A DNA stretch of 64,000 nt from Adiantum capillus-veneris (taxonomy: Eukaryota; Streptophyta; Polypodiopsida; Polypodiales; Pteridaceae), in NCBI GenBank assembly GCA_014529385.2, contig CM043953.1, positions 72,815,872 through 72,879,871 on the forward strand. Reading direction: 5' to 3'. This document shows positions 20,701 to 35,676 of this stretch, one piece after another. Below the pieces are notes generated by a model. That model saw only the letters and a program-made list of their open reading frames with translations, did not search any database and had not been told where the DNA came from. A program made the translations under genes and the position numbers. The stretch's first letter is position 1. Every line of letters begins with the position of its first letter.

Positions 20701-23700
20701 AAGGAGAAGCTAAATCCTTAACAAAAAGAGCAAACTAATTGTCCCTCGCAATGTCCCTCGAAATGACCCTCGGAAATTTTTGAGCTAACTTGAGTTGTTT
20801 TGTAGATATGCTGTAATTGTGGACAATTACTCTCTTTCAAGAAGGGGAGATGTCACAAACTGCTGATGTGTCAAAGCCTTGAAGAATGGAGCTAACTTAC
20901 AGATGCCAGCCGAGGGGCCTAAACCCTAAAAGAATAACAAGTAACAGAAGAAGAAGTCCTACCAACTTATGGGGACCCCGTTCGATGAGGCCCTAAGTGA
21001 CATAAAGGATTAAAATAAAGCAAGCCCATAGTTGATGACGTGGTAGTTTTCGGAAATCACACTGATAGTGATGACGTGGCAGGCTGTACGGATTTTCGCA
21101 TTTTGCGCTGACTGCTACGTGGCAGCTATACAGATTTCCGTAAATTAGCTGGCAGCTTCTTGGCATTGCTTTTGGATCAGAAGCTTTTGAGTTTGAAGGC
21201 TTTTCATGTAAATTGCTTTTCATAGGCCAAGGGCCTTTAAATATGTGCTAAGGGCTCATTCTCTGGCATGCTTCCTAGAGAAGGTGTAGAAATATGGAGT
21301 ATCGGCTTGCACTTTGTTGATGCAAGCCGAAAGGGGCGCCAAGGTTTAGTGCCAATACTCTCTGGGATGGAATTCCGCCACTCTGTGTCGGGTGTCGTCT
21401 CTTTCTCTTTCTCTCAGTTCTAATGAAGTGCTAAAAGTCTGTTCAGTCTGTTCTTTTCTATGGCACGTGGTGCCCGTCTTGTGACAGGACTCTGAGAGGG
21501 TGACCTAAAGAACTTTCTTAGATTGGGTTTCAAGGCCTAAAGAAGGGATTTCTGCTACAGAGCTTCTCAGAGAGTTTGAGTGACATTATGCTCGCTTGTC
21601 AGAAACTAAACATGTTTCCTTGGATAGGGAGAAGGTAGAGCTTTTTCTACAAGCAACGGGCAAAGAAATCGAAGAAAAATTAGAGCTTCTCTTAGAAGAT
21701 AAAGATATAGAGCAAGGTTTGAAGACGAGGTGGAATGATGTACAAGATGCAGTCTCCCTATTGGCAAAAAGACTGCGCATAGTGCTAAGTGGACAATAGA
21801 CTCAATGTTGGAGTGACTGCAGAAACAGGTCCGAGAGTTCTCTCATCTCATGGGAGACCTAGGGGTTCCAGACTTGCTTCAGACTCTTGGGCCATTGGCC
21901 AAGTTTTTTGTGACATCTCCAGACGCAATAGGATGTAGACACATTGTGGTTCACTTCTTTGCTAACATGCAAAGCCCGCCATGCTATGTACACAGACATA
22001 AGGACTCCTGGACAAAGGAGGTTGCTTTACGCACGGCTCGGTCTACTTGGGCTTGGGCTAGACACTCTTTGCAGTCACGCCTATCTCGAAGACGATCGGA
22101 TGCGGATTACTCCCCATCCAAGCCTACCTCGAAGATAGCACGGTTAGCTGCTGCGGCAGCATCAGTTCTCTCTTGCTCCCCATGAGGATCGTCTCATGGA
22201 ACGTACAAGGATTAGTTGGGCCCCAGTTTCAGCGTCAGAGGGGCCGACTGCGTCAGGAGCTTCAGCGATGCCTTGTGGGAGGAGAGATTGACCTTCTTAT
22301 GCTATAGGAGCATCATCTGTGTGAGAGCCGCATTAGACATTGTAGTCAGCTTTTGCGTGGACGATATGAGACTTTTTGGTCAGCTGCATTTGGACCTGGA
22401 GGCATCCAAGGCAGGATATGTATGACTATTGCGGATTCTTTGCAGCAAGCCATTGTGGGCAGAGGGATTATTGTGCTAGGCACGGCTCAGTGGATCACTA
22501 GATAGGTTCAGGGTTGTCTTGTGGGCTTCCGGAATATCTATGTGCCCAATGTGGCGAGTGCACGTGTAGAGTTTTGGTCTCAGATTGTTGAGTCTCTGCC
22601 GTAGGCAGAGCAATGGTGCATAGGGGGTGACTTCAACATGTTGGAGGACCCCTCTGACAGGATTGGTGGTAGCCATACTACTGTGCATGGAGTTGAGCTG
22701 GCAGCTTGGGAGAGGTTTTGTATGACTGCGGATTTCAGATGTGTGGCCGCATTCTAGCTTTGTGAGGCCCCCAGACAGCCTTGCCTTCTATCGTTCGGAC
22801 CGCAAAGTGGGAGGCGTGAATCTATCTTAGATAGATCGCTTCTACACTAGTGACCACTTCTGTGACTTGGGTGGGACAGTTGGCATTCTGGCAGGGACTT
22901 CCTTTTCGGACCATGCACCAGTGATCCTCACAGTGACTGATAGGCAAAGGAGGGGGAGCACGATGCTACGCATCTCTGAGAGGGTCTTGCTGGACTCTGC
23001 GCTCAGAGAGCGAGTGGAGGCTCTTTGGACAGAGAGCTTAGACATGCAGGATTCTCCTGCTGACAGAGTGGCCTCAGGACTTGCTCAGTTTAGTCGATTC
23101 TTTCTTCAGGAGTCTTCGGCTCGCCTGACTGCAGCGAGACAGGAGGAGTAGCGTCTGCGACGGGGCGTTGCTTCCTTGCAAAGGATGCAGGAGTAGCATC
23201 CAGACAGTCCTTGGTTGGAGGAGGCTCGCCAGGAGCTCGTCAACACAGAGGAGAGGCGCCACGAGTTTGCTTTCCGTTGACAGGCATCTCAGTGGACCCA
23301 AATGGATGACAGAGTGACAGGTGCTTTCTTTGAGGCAGTGGGACCCCGGCATACGCATGCCAAGGTCAGCCAGTTGAGGAGGTCCGACGGGTCAGTTGCT
23401 TTAGAGCCAAAGGACATGCGTGGAGTTGCTATTGACTTCTACCGTGATCTACTGTGTGCAGAGCCTCGGTCAGAGTGTCAGGATGCATGCAGAGAGCGGG
23501 TGTGGGCATAGATGCCTTGTCTTGTGACTGAGGAGATGTGCTAGAGGCTTGAGCTACCTCTTCAGCTAGAGGAGCTACACACAGCTCTTAGAGCACTCCC
23601 CCGTGGTAGCTGTCCAGATGAGGATGGCTTGACTCCCAGCTTTTTCTTTGAGTACTGAGACTTGCTTGGCACAGATCTCTGCAGTGCTTTTCAGTTCATC

Positions 23701-26700
23701 CTGCACACAGGAGAGATGCCTGACAGCATGAGTGAGGGCATGATTTACCGCATTCCCAAGGAGGGTGGCTCCTTGGATGAGATTCGACAGTGGCGCCCCA
23801 TCACCATCCTCAACTCAGTCTACAAAATTCTTGCCAAGGCTCTGAGTTTGAGGATTCAACCACTTCTAGAGAGCATTATACATGGGACACAGACAGGTTT
23901 TGTCAAGGAGCGTAGTATCCTTGACAACATCTTTACTTTTTGGGAGGCTTCTGCCCTCGCGCGACACCGTGGTGAGGATCTGGTGATACTTCTTCTCGAT
24001 TTGAGAAGGCCTACGACAGAGTTGAGTGGGACTTTTTGGAGGGCACTCTACACAGGATGGGCTTCTCAGATGCTTGGATCAGAGGTGTGTCAGCTCTGTA
24101 CAGATGGGCACATAGTCAGGTACTTTTGTCTGGAGGTAGAGGTGATCGTTTCATGCTCACACGTTCGGTCAGACAAGGCTGCCCTCTTGCCTCCTTCCTC
24201 TTTCTGTTCTATGCTAAGGCGATGAGCAGGTTTTTGGTTTCACATTAGGTTGGTTTACGTGGCTTAGCACTCCCTATTCAGGGAGATGAGCTACTGGACG
24301 CTGAGTTTGCAGACGACTCAGCCTTGTACTTGGATGGCCACGAGGCCAACCTTCACGGGTGTGAGCAGACTCTTGAGACTTTTTGTTGTGCATCAGGTGC
24401 ACTGATCAACGGGAGAAAGACAATGGCTTTCTCGGTTGGTAGTGCTCCTACGCTTGATTGGATGCCAGGTGAGGGTTTCAGGTGGATTCCCCCAAGGACT
24501 GCAGTTCGGTACTTGGGCTGTCAAGTTGGTTTGGACTTGTCTCCCGAGCAACAGATTGCTCCCCTTCTCCTGTCCATCAGGAGGAAGTTGTTACATTGGA
24601 GCTCCGCACAACTTTCTCTGGCAGGCAGAGTTGTAGTGGCCAACCAGGTGTTGTTGGCTACTATGTGGTACATCACTTCTTGTTGGATCTTTTCAAGTCC
24701 TTGTATCAGCCAGGTAGAGAGGCTGATCAAGAACTTCCTTTGGTCAGGGCGTGACACTCAGATAGCCCGGGCCAAAGTGGCATGACAGGTCATCATTCTT
24801 CCTTGTTCTCAAGGAGGATTGGGGATCATAGACCCAGCACAGCAGAACAGAGCCCTTCTTGGGAAGTTTATCGTCAGAGGACTTCTTCCAGGAGTGGAGT
24901 CCTGAAAGGAAGTTCTTGCTTCAACGGCTTAGTGCTAGGGTGCCTCAGTCTGGAGGTCCTTGGCGACCCTCGACTAGATGGATTTTCACAAAGTTGCGCA
25001 GAGTTGGCTTGAGCAGGAGACTGGAGGACCGCTTCGCTGTGAGTCTGCTCCTCCGTGCAAGTAGGCTGACGCTGCTCCAGGCCTCTCCGCAGTTGCTCCC
25101 AAGAGGACCGCTTCGCTGTGAGTTTGCTCCGATCTTGGGAGCAACTGTGGAGAGGTTTGGAGCAGCGTCAACCTACTTGCACGGAGGAGCGCTTGAGACA
25201 GCCCCTTGTTTGGAACCCCATGGTTAGCACTCAGAGAGGCCACTTGGTTTGTAGTCGGCCTCATGTTTCCTGGGGTCCCATGGCAGAGGGTCCAGCACAC
25301 ACTTTAGGTGACTGGCTACAGTTTTCAGGCTTGTTAGAGGAGCTTCAGAGCATTCAGCTATACAGGGCACGAGAGGGGTGCAGAGCATGTGTCAGGACAT
25401 CTCAGAGGCAGTACCACTTGAGTAGCTCACACCTCTCAAGTCAACAGCACCCAGATGGATGGGGGCCTTCACGCGACTGGGCGTTCTCATCTCAGTTTGG
25501 GCTTGCTCAGAGACTATACCCTCCCTGTTTTTCGAGCTACAGGGTGAGGGACGCTTACATCGAGTTGCAATAGAGGCCCCACAGGTGGCAGAGTGCCGTT
25601 TTCAGAGGATCCGAGTGGTGGGCATCTGTGGGAGGACTTGTGTCATAGATCTCGACCGAGCAGCTCTTGAGACTGGCCATTGGAGACTATGGGCTTGGGA
25701 GAGATGTCCACTGGCACGAGTACAGTGGGATCTTGGAGAGTGGCTTTGGAGGGACCCTTTCTCCTCAGCAGACCATCCAGGTGTCCCTTTCTTTCAATAC
25801 ACTGTTCGACTGGGACGTCACATACTGGCAGCGTAGAGAGAGGCTCGTCTTGCTGCAGCACCTCATTGGCAAGAGGAGGGTCTCACAACTGAGTTCTTGG
25901 CAGCCTTTTGGGAGAGGTTGTGGCACTCCAGATAGCCGAGGTGAGTCACTTTGTTCCAGTGGTTGGTTGCACACCGAGCTACAGCAGTTGGAAGTTGGCT
26001 TGTACATAGTGGTCTCTCCGCCGCATGTGCAACTTGTGACCATCTTGTGGATTCTCAGCGTCACTGTCTTTGGGACTGTCCTTTGGCACAGCAGGTGTGG
26101 CTTCGTGTTCTACGGTTGATGCCAGCTCTTTCCACAGCTCGACAATACACTTGGGGGGCAGCTGCTTGGTCCACTCTCACGGGCCCGGCACTTTAGTTTG
26201 AGCTATCCTCCACTAGCAGGATGATAGTGATGCAGGGGGGTCGACCTACACTCCAGCCTGCTACAGGTTGTTGTAGCCCTCTCTTATAGAGGTGGTTGTA
26301 GCCCTATGGGTAGTTTCATTAACTAATAGAAGGATCTTTTTCTCGGGGAAAAAAAAAAGACAGCGCAGAAGACACAAGATGGTGGTGAACAACGGTGCTC
26401 CAGTTTCCGCTATTACTGAGAAGCAGCCAAAACCTGCTATTGTAGCTTCTAAGGATGATGGATCTATGCTTGAAGAACTTGTGAAGGGCATACGCGAGCT
26501 GAAATTAAAGCTAGCAAGGCTTGAAGAAAAGGAGCAAACATCTGGACAATCGTCAAGTCAAAGACCTCAAAACAGAGAGGGGTTTGTAAATAGGTGCATA
26601 TGGTGTTACAGCCCAGACCATCCAAGAAGGGACTGTGAAAGCTTCAGAGATGCCTTGGATAAAGATCTTGTCTTCTTCAAAAGGGAAGCCCTTGGCGACC

Positions 26701-29700
26701 AACTTTGGCAAAGGATGGATGAAAAAGCTAGTTGAGGACATGGCAACCAATCAAGCTATCTCAATGGTTAAAGCAACATCATTTGGCTTAAAGGCTTAAA
26801 GTCATGCTTAAAGGATCAAAATCTATTGAAGACGTGAGTGAGGATGGTGAAGATGTCTAGCCATCTGCGGTGGAGTTAGCTATGAAGGGAAAGTTGACTA
26901 AAGAAATCTTACTTGACGCTGGAGATTGTATCTGTCTTGAGACTTGGTGGAATGAACCTGTAGATGCCTTATCAGTGCATGCCTACATTGCAAAGTGCCG
27001 AGGCAACAAGGCACTTGTTGAAGAAAAATGCAAGAGAGAAAATGGAGATGAAGGTCCCTCAAAGAGGGCTACTAGAGGTGGAGAAAGGAAGGATCCGGGT
27101 CCCTCTCAAGTGCCCATGGCAAGGGAACCTCCATCACAAGAAGTACCAATGAGAGATGCTGCACCAAAGGAAAAGCAAGATAAAGAAAAGAGCAAAGGAA
27201 AAAGCCCATCATACAAGCTATAATCAGATATTGAAGCTGCCACAGATTTAAAGAAAGTTTTAGAGAAAAGGATCTTAAATAGCAAGGTGGAGTTTACATT
27301 GGGAGAAGTCCTTGGCATTGCAAAGAGAGAGTTCCACGAGGAAATCGTTGATATCATAAGAAGAAAGCGACAAGCTTTAACCGAGTCTATCGAATCAGAG
27401 ACTGAAGAAAGTGCTTCAAAGACACATGTGATACAAGTACTACAAAGAGATGAAGATGAGAATGTTGTAAGCTACTACCAGTCTTCGGGTGGGAGAAATA
27501 GGCATGTTAAATTTGAAGATAAAGATGAAGAGGAAGCCACTCATAAGAGCCACTATTCTAGAAACCATTGGGCAAGGGCTACAACAGAAACATTGGTTAA
27601 GGTGTGGGAGATCTTGAGGAGCCTTACGTGGCCTTGATAGACCATGGTTCAGAAATTAACGTCATGTCCAAGAGTCTCTATATGAATGGAAAGTGGCCAA
27701 TTGATATGACGCATGGGTGGATGATCAGGGTTGCAAACAACTCATCTGGGGATCTCTATGGTGCTTGTCCAAATATTAATGTAACCATAGGGGATGTGAA
27801 AGGTGAGCAAAATATCTTTGTTCAAGAGATATCAAGCTATCCTCTAATCCTTGGACAACCATACATCACCGTAGTGCCAATGGAGACAAAAGTATTGAAT
27901 GATGGATCTGCTTATGCCAAGGTCAAAAGCAAAGATGGAAAATGAGATGTTCAATTCTTGACAGTTTGCATTGACCATGAGAGAAATCGTGATAGCTTAA
28001 GGGACCATTCTCTACCAAAATCAAGCAAGGAGTTTCGAGATCAAAGGGAGATGAGGGGTTTTGGCCGAGTACCATTGTAAAGCAGGAGTGCAGTGGTACA
28101 GGAAGAAAAAGGTTCTTGGCCTGATCCAAAGGGAGACATCCAACCTGTCCTCAGCAGCAAACATCTTGAAGACATCTGTGTTGTTGTCAGCCATGGTAAA
28201 TGCTGCACTTGATGTGAAAACCGCCTGAAAATAGGAGAAATGGAGCGGGAACAACACGTGCTATATAGCACAAACCGTAGAAGACTGTAAGTCACTTGTT
28301 ATGCAGAAAACGGCACTTACAGAAATTCTTCACAAAATGAAGAAATTGCTTGTGCAGACCTGCTTGTAGTGGAAACGGTGTCGGGGGATATGTGTTCGCT
28401 ACGTGAGCCGGGCAGGCGCCGGGCCTCTGGCTGTGGGAGGTGTGAAAGAGAGAGAACAAGAACAACTGATAGCTTTGCCAATCACCGCAATCATCAATTA
28501 ATTGGTTATTAACTTGAGTACAACTTAGTCCTTAGCCAAGGCGGGCTGTTAACAGTGCCGTCACTTGGATCATCTGCTAACGAGGAGTTTAAGCTCCCGC
28601 TTTACAGTATTAACCGGGCCGTTAACGACACCGGACTTATCAGAATGTTAATTCAATCTTTAACGGATGACGGTGATGGAATTTTTCCTTTGTCGCTTTA
28701 TCTGCTTCAAGTTCCATTAGATTCTGCAAGCTTCAATTCAATTCAATGCCTCAATCATCAAGCCTCAATTATTATCGATTATCTTGCTCTTTATGTTCTG
28801 CACTTTAACTTCCTCATGGTCTGCACTTTAACTCCCTCATGCTCTGCAATTTAACTCCCTCCTGCTCTTCAATTGCTATCCGAAGCTTTAACACTTGCTT
28901 GACCGATACATTTGCTTGGCCTGCCTTGTGCTTTCCTCTTCCGAGCTCATGCAACACTTCTGAGGTCTCTCATTCTCAAGCACTTTATGCACCTCTTCTC
29001 TATTTTATGGCCGAGAGCAAGAGAAAGAGTCTTCCTTACTTGCTCTGCTAGTCGTGGACAAGAGCGAGAGAAAGAGTGCTTTATGCTTCCTTCTCCCCTT
29101 CAAGCTTCCGGATCCCCTTCTTTTCTTTCTCACCTTATCTTACCGAGCTCCTCGCCAAGCCTTGCTCCTCCTTAATGCATCATGCCCTTGCTTCCTTTTT
29201 GTCGCCATGGCCGATAGAGAGAGTGGCTTAAACCTTGTGTCAAAGGACGAGATCGAGCGCGCGAGAGAGAGAGAGAGAGAAGGTTTGCCGCCTTTACCTT
29301 GCCGAGCAAGAGAGTGAGAGAAAGGGAGCTTTGCTCCGGACCTCCTTGCTCTCTCGACCTTGTTTCGTCCTCAAGGGCTCCGGCTCCCTCCTGCCTTCTT
29401 ACTCGTTTCTTCCTTCCCTAATCTCTCCTTCTTCCTTCCCCCTCCTTTTTGCATGAAGTCCCTATAAATAGCGTGCACACTCCCTTGCAGTAGCGTTGGG
29501 CGCTAATGACGTGGCGTAGGAACCGCGGTGATGACGTGGCAGGCCCATTTTTCAGCAGCGCCAATTTTGGCGGAACCTGTGCCAAAAAAGAGCGCCTCGT
29601 TGAGAGCTGCGATTTTTCCTCTGTGCGCGCACTCGTCCGAGCTCTGTATAAGTTGGCGCGAACGGTTTTTCTTCTGTGCAAACTCTGCTCGCTGCCAGCC

Positions 29701-32700
29701 CGCCATGGGTTTTCTCCTTTCTTCTTTGTTCACACACGCCCTTACAAAAAGGGTGGCCAATAGTGGGCGACCAAATCCCCTTTGGTCTCAATTGTTTGGG
29801 CGGCCTCGCTTGGGCGACCATCGGGCGGCAGACATTGGCTCACTTGCCTCGGGCGGCTCTTCAACCTCGTAAGGGTACCACATTTGGCATGCATTTTCAC
29901 CCAAGCAAAGCAATACCAAGCTCTCCCGGTGGCCGTTAAGTATATCCCACAATCAATATGCCCCATGAGACGTCATTTCGGACCATGAGCTCATCAAGTG
30001 CTTTCGTACTGGCACCACTTTTAGCATGCATAATCTAGCATGGCATTGCTAAGCATGACATTTTAATGCTTCTCGAGCTTACTACACTTAGCATAATTAT
30101 CATCCAAGGCATTGAGCACATCAGTCGCATCTTCATTAGCTGGTCATGAAATACAATTTAATTGAAGCACCAGTTAACAGTGCACTGCAAGAGACCGAAT
30201 ACCGAACAAGATTCCGGTTCCCAAAAACTGGCTGAAGCTCAAAACTTCCCAGATGGCACTCCGTGTAAGCGGATCAAACTGGTACGGAGCCGGCCCCCGG
30301 CGAATCTTTAAAGGCTAATATCTTGGCAACCGGAACTCCGATTGCTGATCTGAAATAACCGACGCGCTCCACAAAGTGAGCACTTCGGCCTGATGCATTC
30401 ATTCCAGTTTTGTTCCCTCAGCTACAGTTGCCCAATCCGGTACGGATCTGCAATCAACTTAAACTTCAATATGCCATAACTTCTTCACCGTAGCTCCAAT
30501 CGACGAGCCGTAAAGACAGGCTGGTAGAGCTCTTTAAGCACTACAGTTCTGGATCATAATATTCTATCTGTGTTCACTTCAAGTATAGTCGATTTTTGGC
30601 ATCCTAAGCCGCATCTGGCATACATTAATCATTAGACTTGGCCTGTTAACAAGCCCTCATCACTGACCATTAATCAAGTAGGCTTCAAAGAAGCTTAGCT
30701 TACATTTCTCTGCTCTTTTTCTCATCATGACAGCGGAGCTGCACGACAACGGAGGCCGAAATGAGCCCGAAATGAGGAGACTGAGCTAGACGAGCTCGTT
30801 CGAAATATTTGTCGACCTGCGAACGCTCGCCAAACCTCACTGTAATCAGAGAAAGTGAGCAGGCGTGTGTTGGAGCAGCTGGCAACTAAGCCCGAGAGGA
30901 CGTAACATGCTCTGATACCAATTGTTGGAATTAGGGTTGCAGAGAAAAACACAACTTGGAGAAGACGAAGGAAGCTCAAGGCACACAATAGAGAGTGTGT
31001 TGCTTGGTGTGCAATGGAAAGATCGATAGCCCTAGAGTGATGGGCGTATATACAATGCACGGGGGAAAAGAGGGAAAAAATGCCCCGGCGGTCCTAGTGT
31101 GTTCACACACATCACTACCTCATGTATATGGTAACAGAAAATACAAAAACCATGATTTGCTAGATGAAGACGAGTACATTTCAAGTGTTTCTGAAGAGGT
31201 TTCTTTTGTAGATACTTTGGGTGATAGAGATTGCAAAAGTTCGATTGAAGGATGCAAAACTAAAGAATAAAGATAGATTTTGTAACATTTAATGGTCTAG
31301 TAACTTGTGTGTAGCGGAAAATAGCATGAACATAGTGAGCATTTCATTAGAATAGCTTCCTAATGAGAATAACAAGAGTGCTTGGGTGGAGAGAGCAACA
31401 AAAAGCATAACACCTAGTTAGATAGCATGAACAATACTTCAAAAGAGAAGAAATTAAGCAATTGACAACAATTGAGGACCGGATTTGCATGGAGCTGGTC
31501 CCCCCTCCAAAAGGCTTTGTATCATGGTTTCTCCCATCAAGAGAGACATTTTACAATACAATTCTTTGTGTTCCTTCAATACTAGCTAGTGCAATGAAGA
31601 TGGAAACTTCATGCTCTAAGCAAAACACTTATCAAACATAACATCAATTCCCTCACGGTCTCAGACCCGAGACCTCACACACCTTTGAAGATGGTGAGAG
31701 CTAGCAGGGTATGAGAGAGGAAGGAGTTTCTTATGAGAAAGATGTACATCTCCTCACATAATCACTCATATTAGCATAGCTTAGCTTAGTAATTAGCATG
31801 GTAAGAGGAGATGAGCTTGCATTGAAGCTTGGCTCTTGGTTGGATTTGCATCACAAAGCCAAGAGTTGTTGGTGTAGGCATCCCTTCTCACAAGCATGGA
31901 GTAGGCGGTAAGCTTTCCATTAAAGCTTGAGAAGGAGAGAGAGTCTTCTTTGCTTCACACATGAGATTGTGTGAGTGTGTGTGTGATAATGCCTTGCAAA
32001 AATCAGCCTCCTCTCTCTCTTGGTCGACCCCCCTTGCTAAATGCTCATGCTACAGCCCTATTGGACCTCCCCATGCCTAGCCAATGGAAATTAAGCAGCA
32101 TAAGTGATAGCCTTCTGACATGTGTCCCCCTTTCCCCTTTTGTGAGAGCTTTAGGTAATTAATAAATGCAACTAAACTCTCATTGGACCCCTTTGCCTCC
32201 TGGCCAATAGAAATCAGGCAAGCCATTGGGCTGCTGAATGCTCATTGGTCCCTTGGGAGACTGTCCAATAGTCTTCTAGAGAGCTTAATTCTTATTGGTT
32301 CTTTTATTAAGTGTTTTTTAAATTAATTAAACTAGATTTACTCTAGCCTAATTCTCATTGGTCCACCTCCATGGCCATCCAATAGGATTTGAGCACACCT
32401 TGTGGGCATCTGGCCTAGGGAGTTGACATGTGTCCCTCCTTTCCCCTTGTGTACAAATGAAGCTTGTGTGTGTGGGTGTTTCTCTCTCATCCCCTACTTC
32501 TTGGGCTCGCCCCCTCCTATGTAGGGCTTGACGAAGACTTTTTGGGACACACTCAAAGCATCCAATTCCCCTAATGCTTGACCTTTGGACACAACCTTTG
32601 AATTTTGGAACCTTAGCATTTTGGAAGTCTTAATGGGCTGCACCTTAGGGTCTTTTGAGCCCATTGTTGCACATAGCTCTTTTGCAGATGGCCCCCCCTT

Positions 32701-35048
32701 TGGATCCCTATTGTGGCCAGCCTGCTAGCTTAACCAATATTCTAGCTTTTTCTCCCCTGTCACTTCCCCATATTAAATAATCAGTTTAACATGAGAAAAT
32801 CATTTAGGAGAATTAGATATTGATTATTATGACAGATTTGATAAAAGACATAGGCTTCGACCAAAGCCTATTGAAGAGGGTGATTGGGTCCTAATGTATG
32901 ACAAAAGCCTTGACAACCAGCACACCACACAAAGAAAGTTTGGAAAAAGGTGGTTGGGGCCGTATATTGTCAAACATGTGCATGGAAACGCTACATATAC
33001 CTTGAGGGAGCTCAATGGAACAGAGCTCAAAGTTCCCATAGCAGGCAAAAGAATCAAGATGTTCAAGAGGAGACATGATAATCATCCTTTGATTCACAAC
33101 AAAATGATGATGAAGAACCTAAGGACATTGCCATGGATGAGGATGAAGAAGTAGAGGATGATCTTCGAAACTTTGCAGAAGATAAAAGTGACATCTAAAT
33201 ATTTGTGGATCTTAATGAAGATTAAACCTACATAAGCAAAATGTTGGCACATGCTGGAGGATGTGCAGGTTCAGAGGGGTGGATGTCGTGCCGTGGCACG
33301 TACATAGTGTGAAATAAAAACATTCACCTCACTTTTGACACTTCTCGATGCATGGAAAGAAAAGCAATAATGTACATATTGTGATATATGCTAAAGAGAC
33401 TACTGCGGTCGCTACCATGTACATATCTATCCGAGGAATCGTGGCCCTAGATGTGGCGTCTTTGCGTGCTTTCCTACTTGATAAGATGCTTAATTTGTTT
33501 TGACAATGTACATATTCCAAGTGTTTCATGGTGACACACTCATCTCGCCTATAAAGTGTGATGCGCACAAAAACTACCGAAAATAGCAGCTAACAGACAC
33601 CATTGAAGAATTGCATGGAAAGTGATTCAAGATGGTATATTGATAAAAAATGAGGCATATGTATGCTTTTTATGCTTATGCGAGTGATCCCATAAATTTA
33701 GGGATTTTTCTGACTACGTTTGGGATTTTTCGCATCAAAAATTGGGGTCAGTTTTGGTCCAAAGTGGCAAAATGGCCCAACAAATGACACATCAGCCATA
33801 TTGCCGTAGGGAAGAGAGAGAGGGCTGCTTTTTACTGAAAAAACCGTTGTTTTCTTCCACTATGCAATAGCTTCCATGGTTGCCCAATCTATGTGTGTTG
33901 CAGTCTCGCCTCTTCGCAATCTTGTATCTGAGCTTGTGAGGGAGTGAATTAGGGTTTCCCCTCATCAAAATGGTGTGTGGGCTTCAACTTAGAAGCTCTT
34001 AAATCTCTGCAAAATCAGAAAATCGTCACCGCCGTGAAGGTGGAAGCTCGAGCATTCCTTTCAATTGTTTGATGTTACAACTATGTAATTGGGGGCGAGG
34101 CTACATGATACCATGAAAGAGGTTTAGGTTTTGATTGAGATTTGTGCTTGTATGAGCATTGAGGTTTCATGGCTGAAATTTTAGTGTTTTTAAATGGTAT
34201 TTTTAAGTGAAATTGAATGTAATTTGGTGATCCTCTCATCATAACCTCAACTACGGAAACAAGAAATTCCAAGCACGATAGGAAAGAGAGTTTGTGACTT
34301 TACTGTCACGAACGCTCTTAGAGTTTTAGTCACCCTTAGAAAGAGGGTTGGTGATTTTACATAAACGCTTTTTCTTAAAGTGTTTGTGACTTTCATCACG
34401 AACTCTCACAGCCAGAGGTCCTGCACCTTCCCAGCTAGATCACACACATTCCGACAACGGTGACTCCCCCTGTCATGTGCACATAGCTGTGTGCGCCACG
34501 TGGACATGTTTTATGACTATTAGAGCCAAACCCTAATCCAAAAGTCATTAGATCTTAGGGATCATGTATCGGCACCTTTGTGAGCCTCTTTGAGGACCTG
34601 CATGCCCGGTTATGTCCACTAGTCTAGCCAATAGTAATTGTAACGCTCTTTGCATAAATGGTTTGTACAAGTGACAGACGGGTGTTGTTACACTTCCTGT
34701 GGGTATCTGATGGCACTAGCATGTAGTCTTAGTCATGGACGACAGGTCGTCAAATTCCCGCGATCATCCAATCACTGCAGAAGGACATATGCCAAGTTTT
34801 GTTGCGAAAATGGTGCCAGAAGTTAATAATAATAATTTTGTTATGGTCACTTATGTCTAACGTTGCTGTTCTACCAAAGCCTATTTTACTATAAAACAAA
34901 AACGAGTTTCTCTCCACTAGCGGAGATCAAGCTCTACGTTGCCCTTGCGTTAATAATTGTTGTAGTCAGGCTCTCTCCCTCTCTCGCGTTTTTGCTCCTT
35001 GTGGAGGCACCTACCATTTTGCTGCGTTTTTCTTGCACGCTGCCAGCT

Positions 35049-35108
<60 letters not shown>

Positions 35109-35606
35109 GACCCTATTCTACAAGCTTTTGTCGCAAAAAAATGCTCCAAACCTGCCCCCAGTCATCAAGCCAGATTTCAGCCCATCAGATCTCCTCAATT
35201 CAGCCCATTCCCCAGCTCTGAAGGTGACTCCACATTGCCGCAGATTCAGGTCATTGTCAAAAGGCATCGTTGGTGTACAGAACAGGCAAAGAAACCCTAG
35301 ATCTGCTATGTTTTTGTGCGGACAGTTCTCAGCCAAGGTAATCTTCATAATCGGGAAATTGTTGGCCTCCTAATCAAACTCCATTGGTGGTCATACGCAG
35401 CCCACATCAAAGATCTACATTGGCTACATTAAATCGGCCCCGAAGATGCCTCTCTCAAGGAGTTATCGAGGCGGTATCATCTCCTTTCTCAATGATTGTT
35501 GTCCTATGCATGATGTACATTCAATTTATGCAATGCAAAAGCAAGTAGCAATCCGATAACGGATTGGGGGACCCTTGAGAGGGTTTGGAACCCCATTGGG
35601 TGTCAT

Positions 35607-35676
<70 letters not shown>

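Larger units (their letters stand above)
21800..26290 (+). mobile_element. LINE-A copy 2, longest copy, defective
   Basis: A short upstream open segment (21,850-22,185) may be the end of ORF1. ORF2 starts at 22,182 (MRIVSWNVQGL, the classic AP-endonuclease start) and continues through the endonuclease, an RT with WRPITILNSVYKILAK, FADD at about 24,310, and a C-terminal region to about 26,200. A TAG lies as early as codon 42 and there are many more breaks. The 3' end has no poly(A) or microsatellite tail, unlike LINE-B. Confidence 0.88.

Noticed and set aside
28555-29681. Ser/Leu/Cys-rich ORFs on both strands at 28.5-29.9 kb
   Set aside because: They lie inside the candidate solo LTR, overlap on both strands and show no domain.
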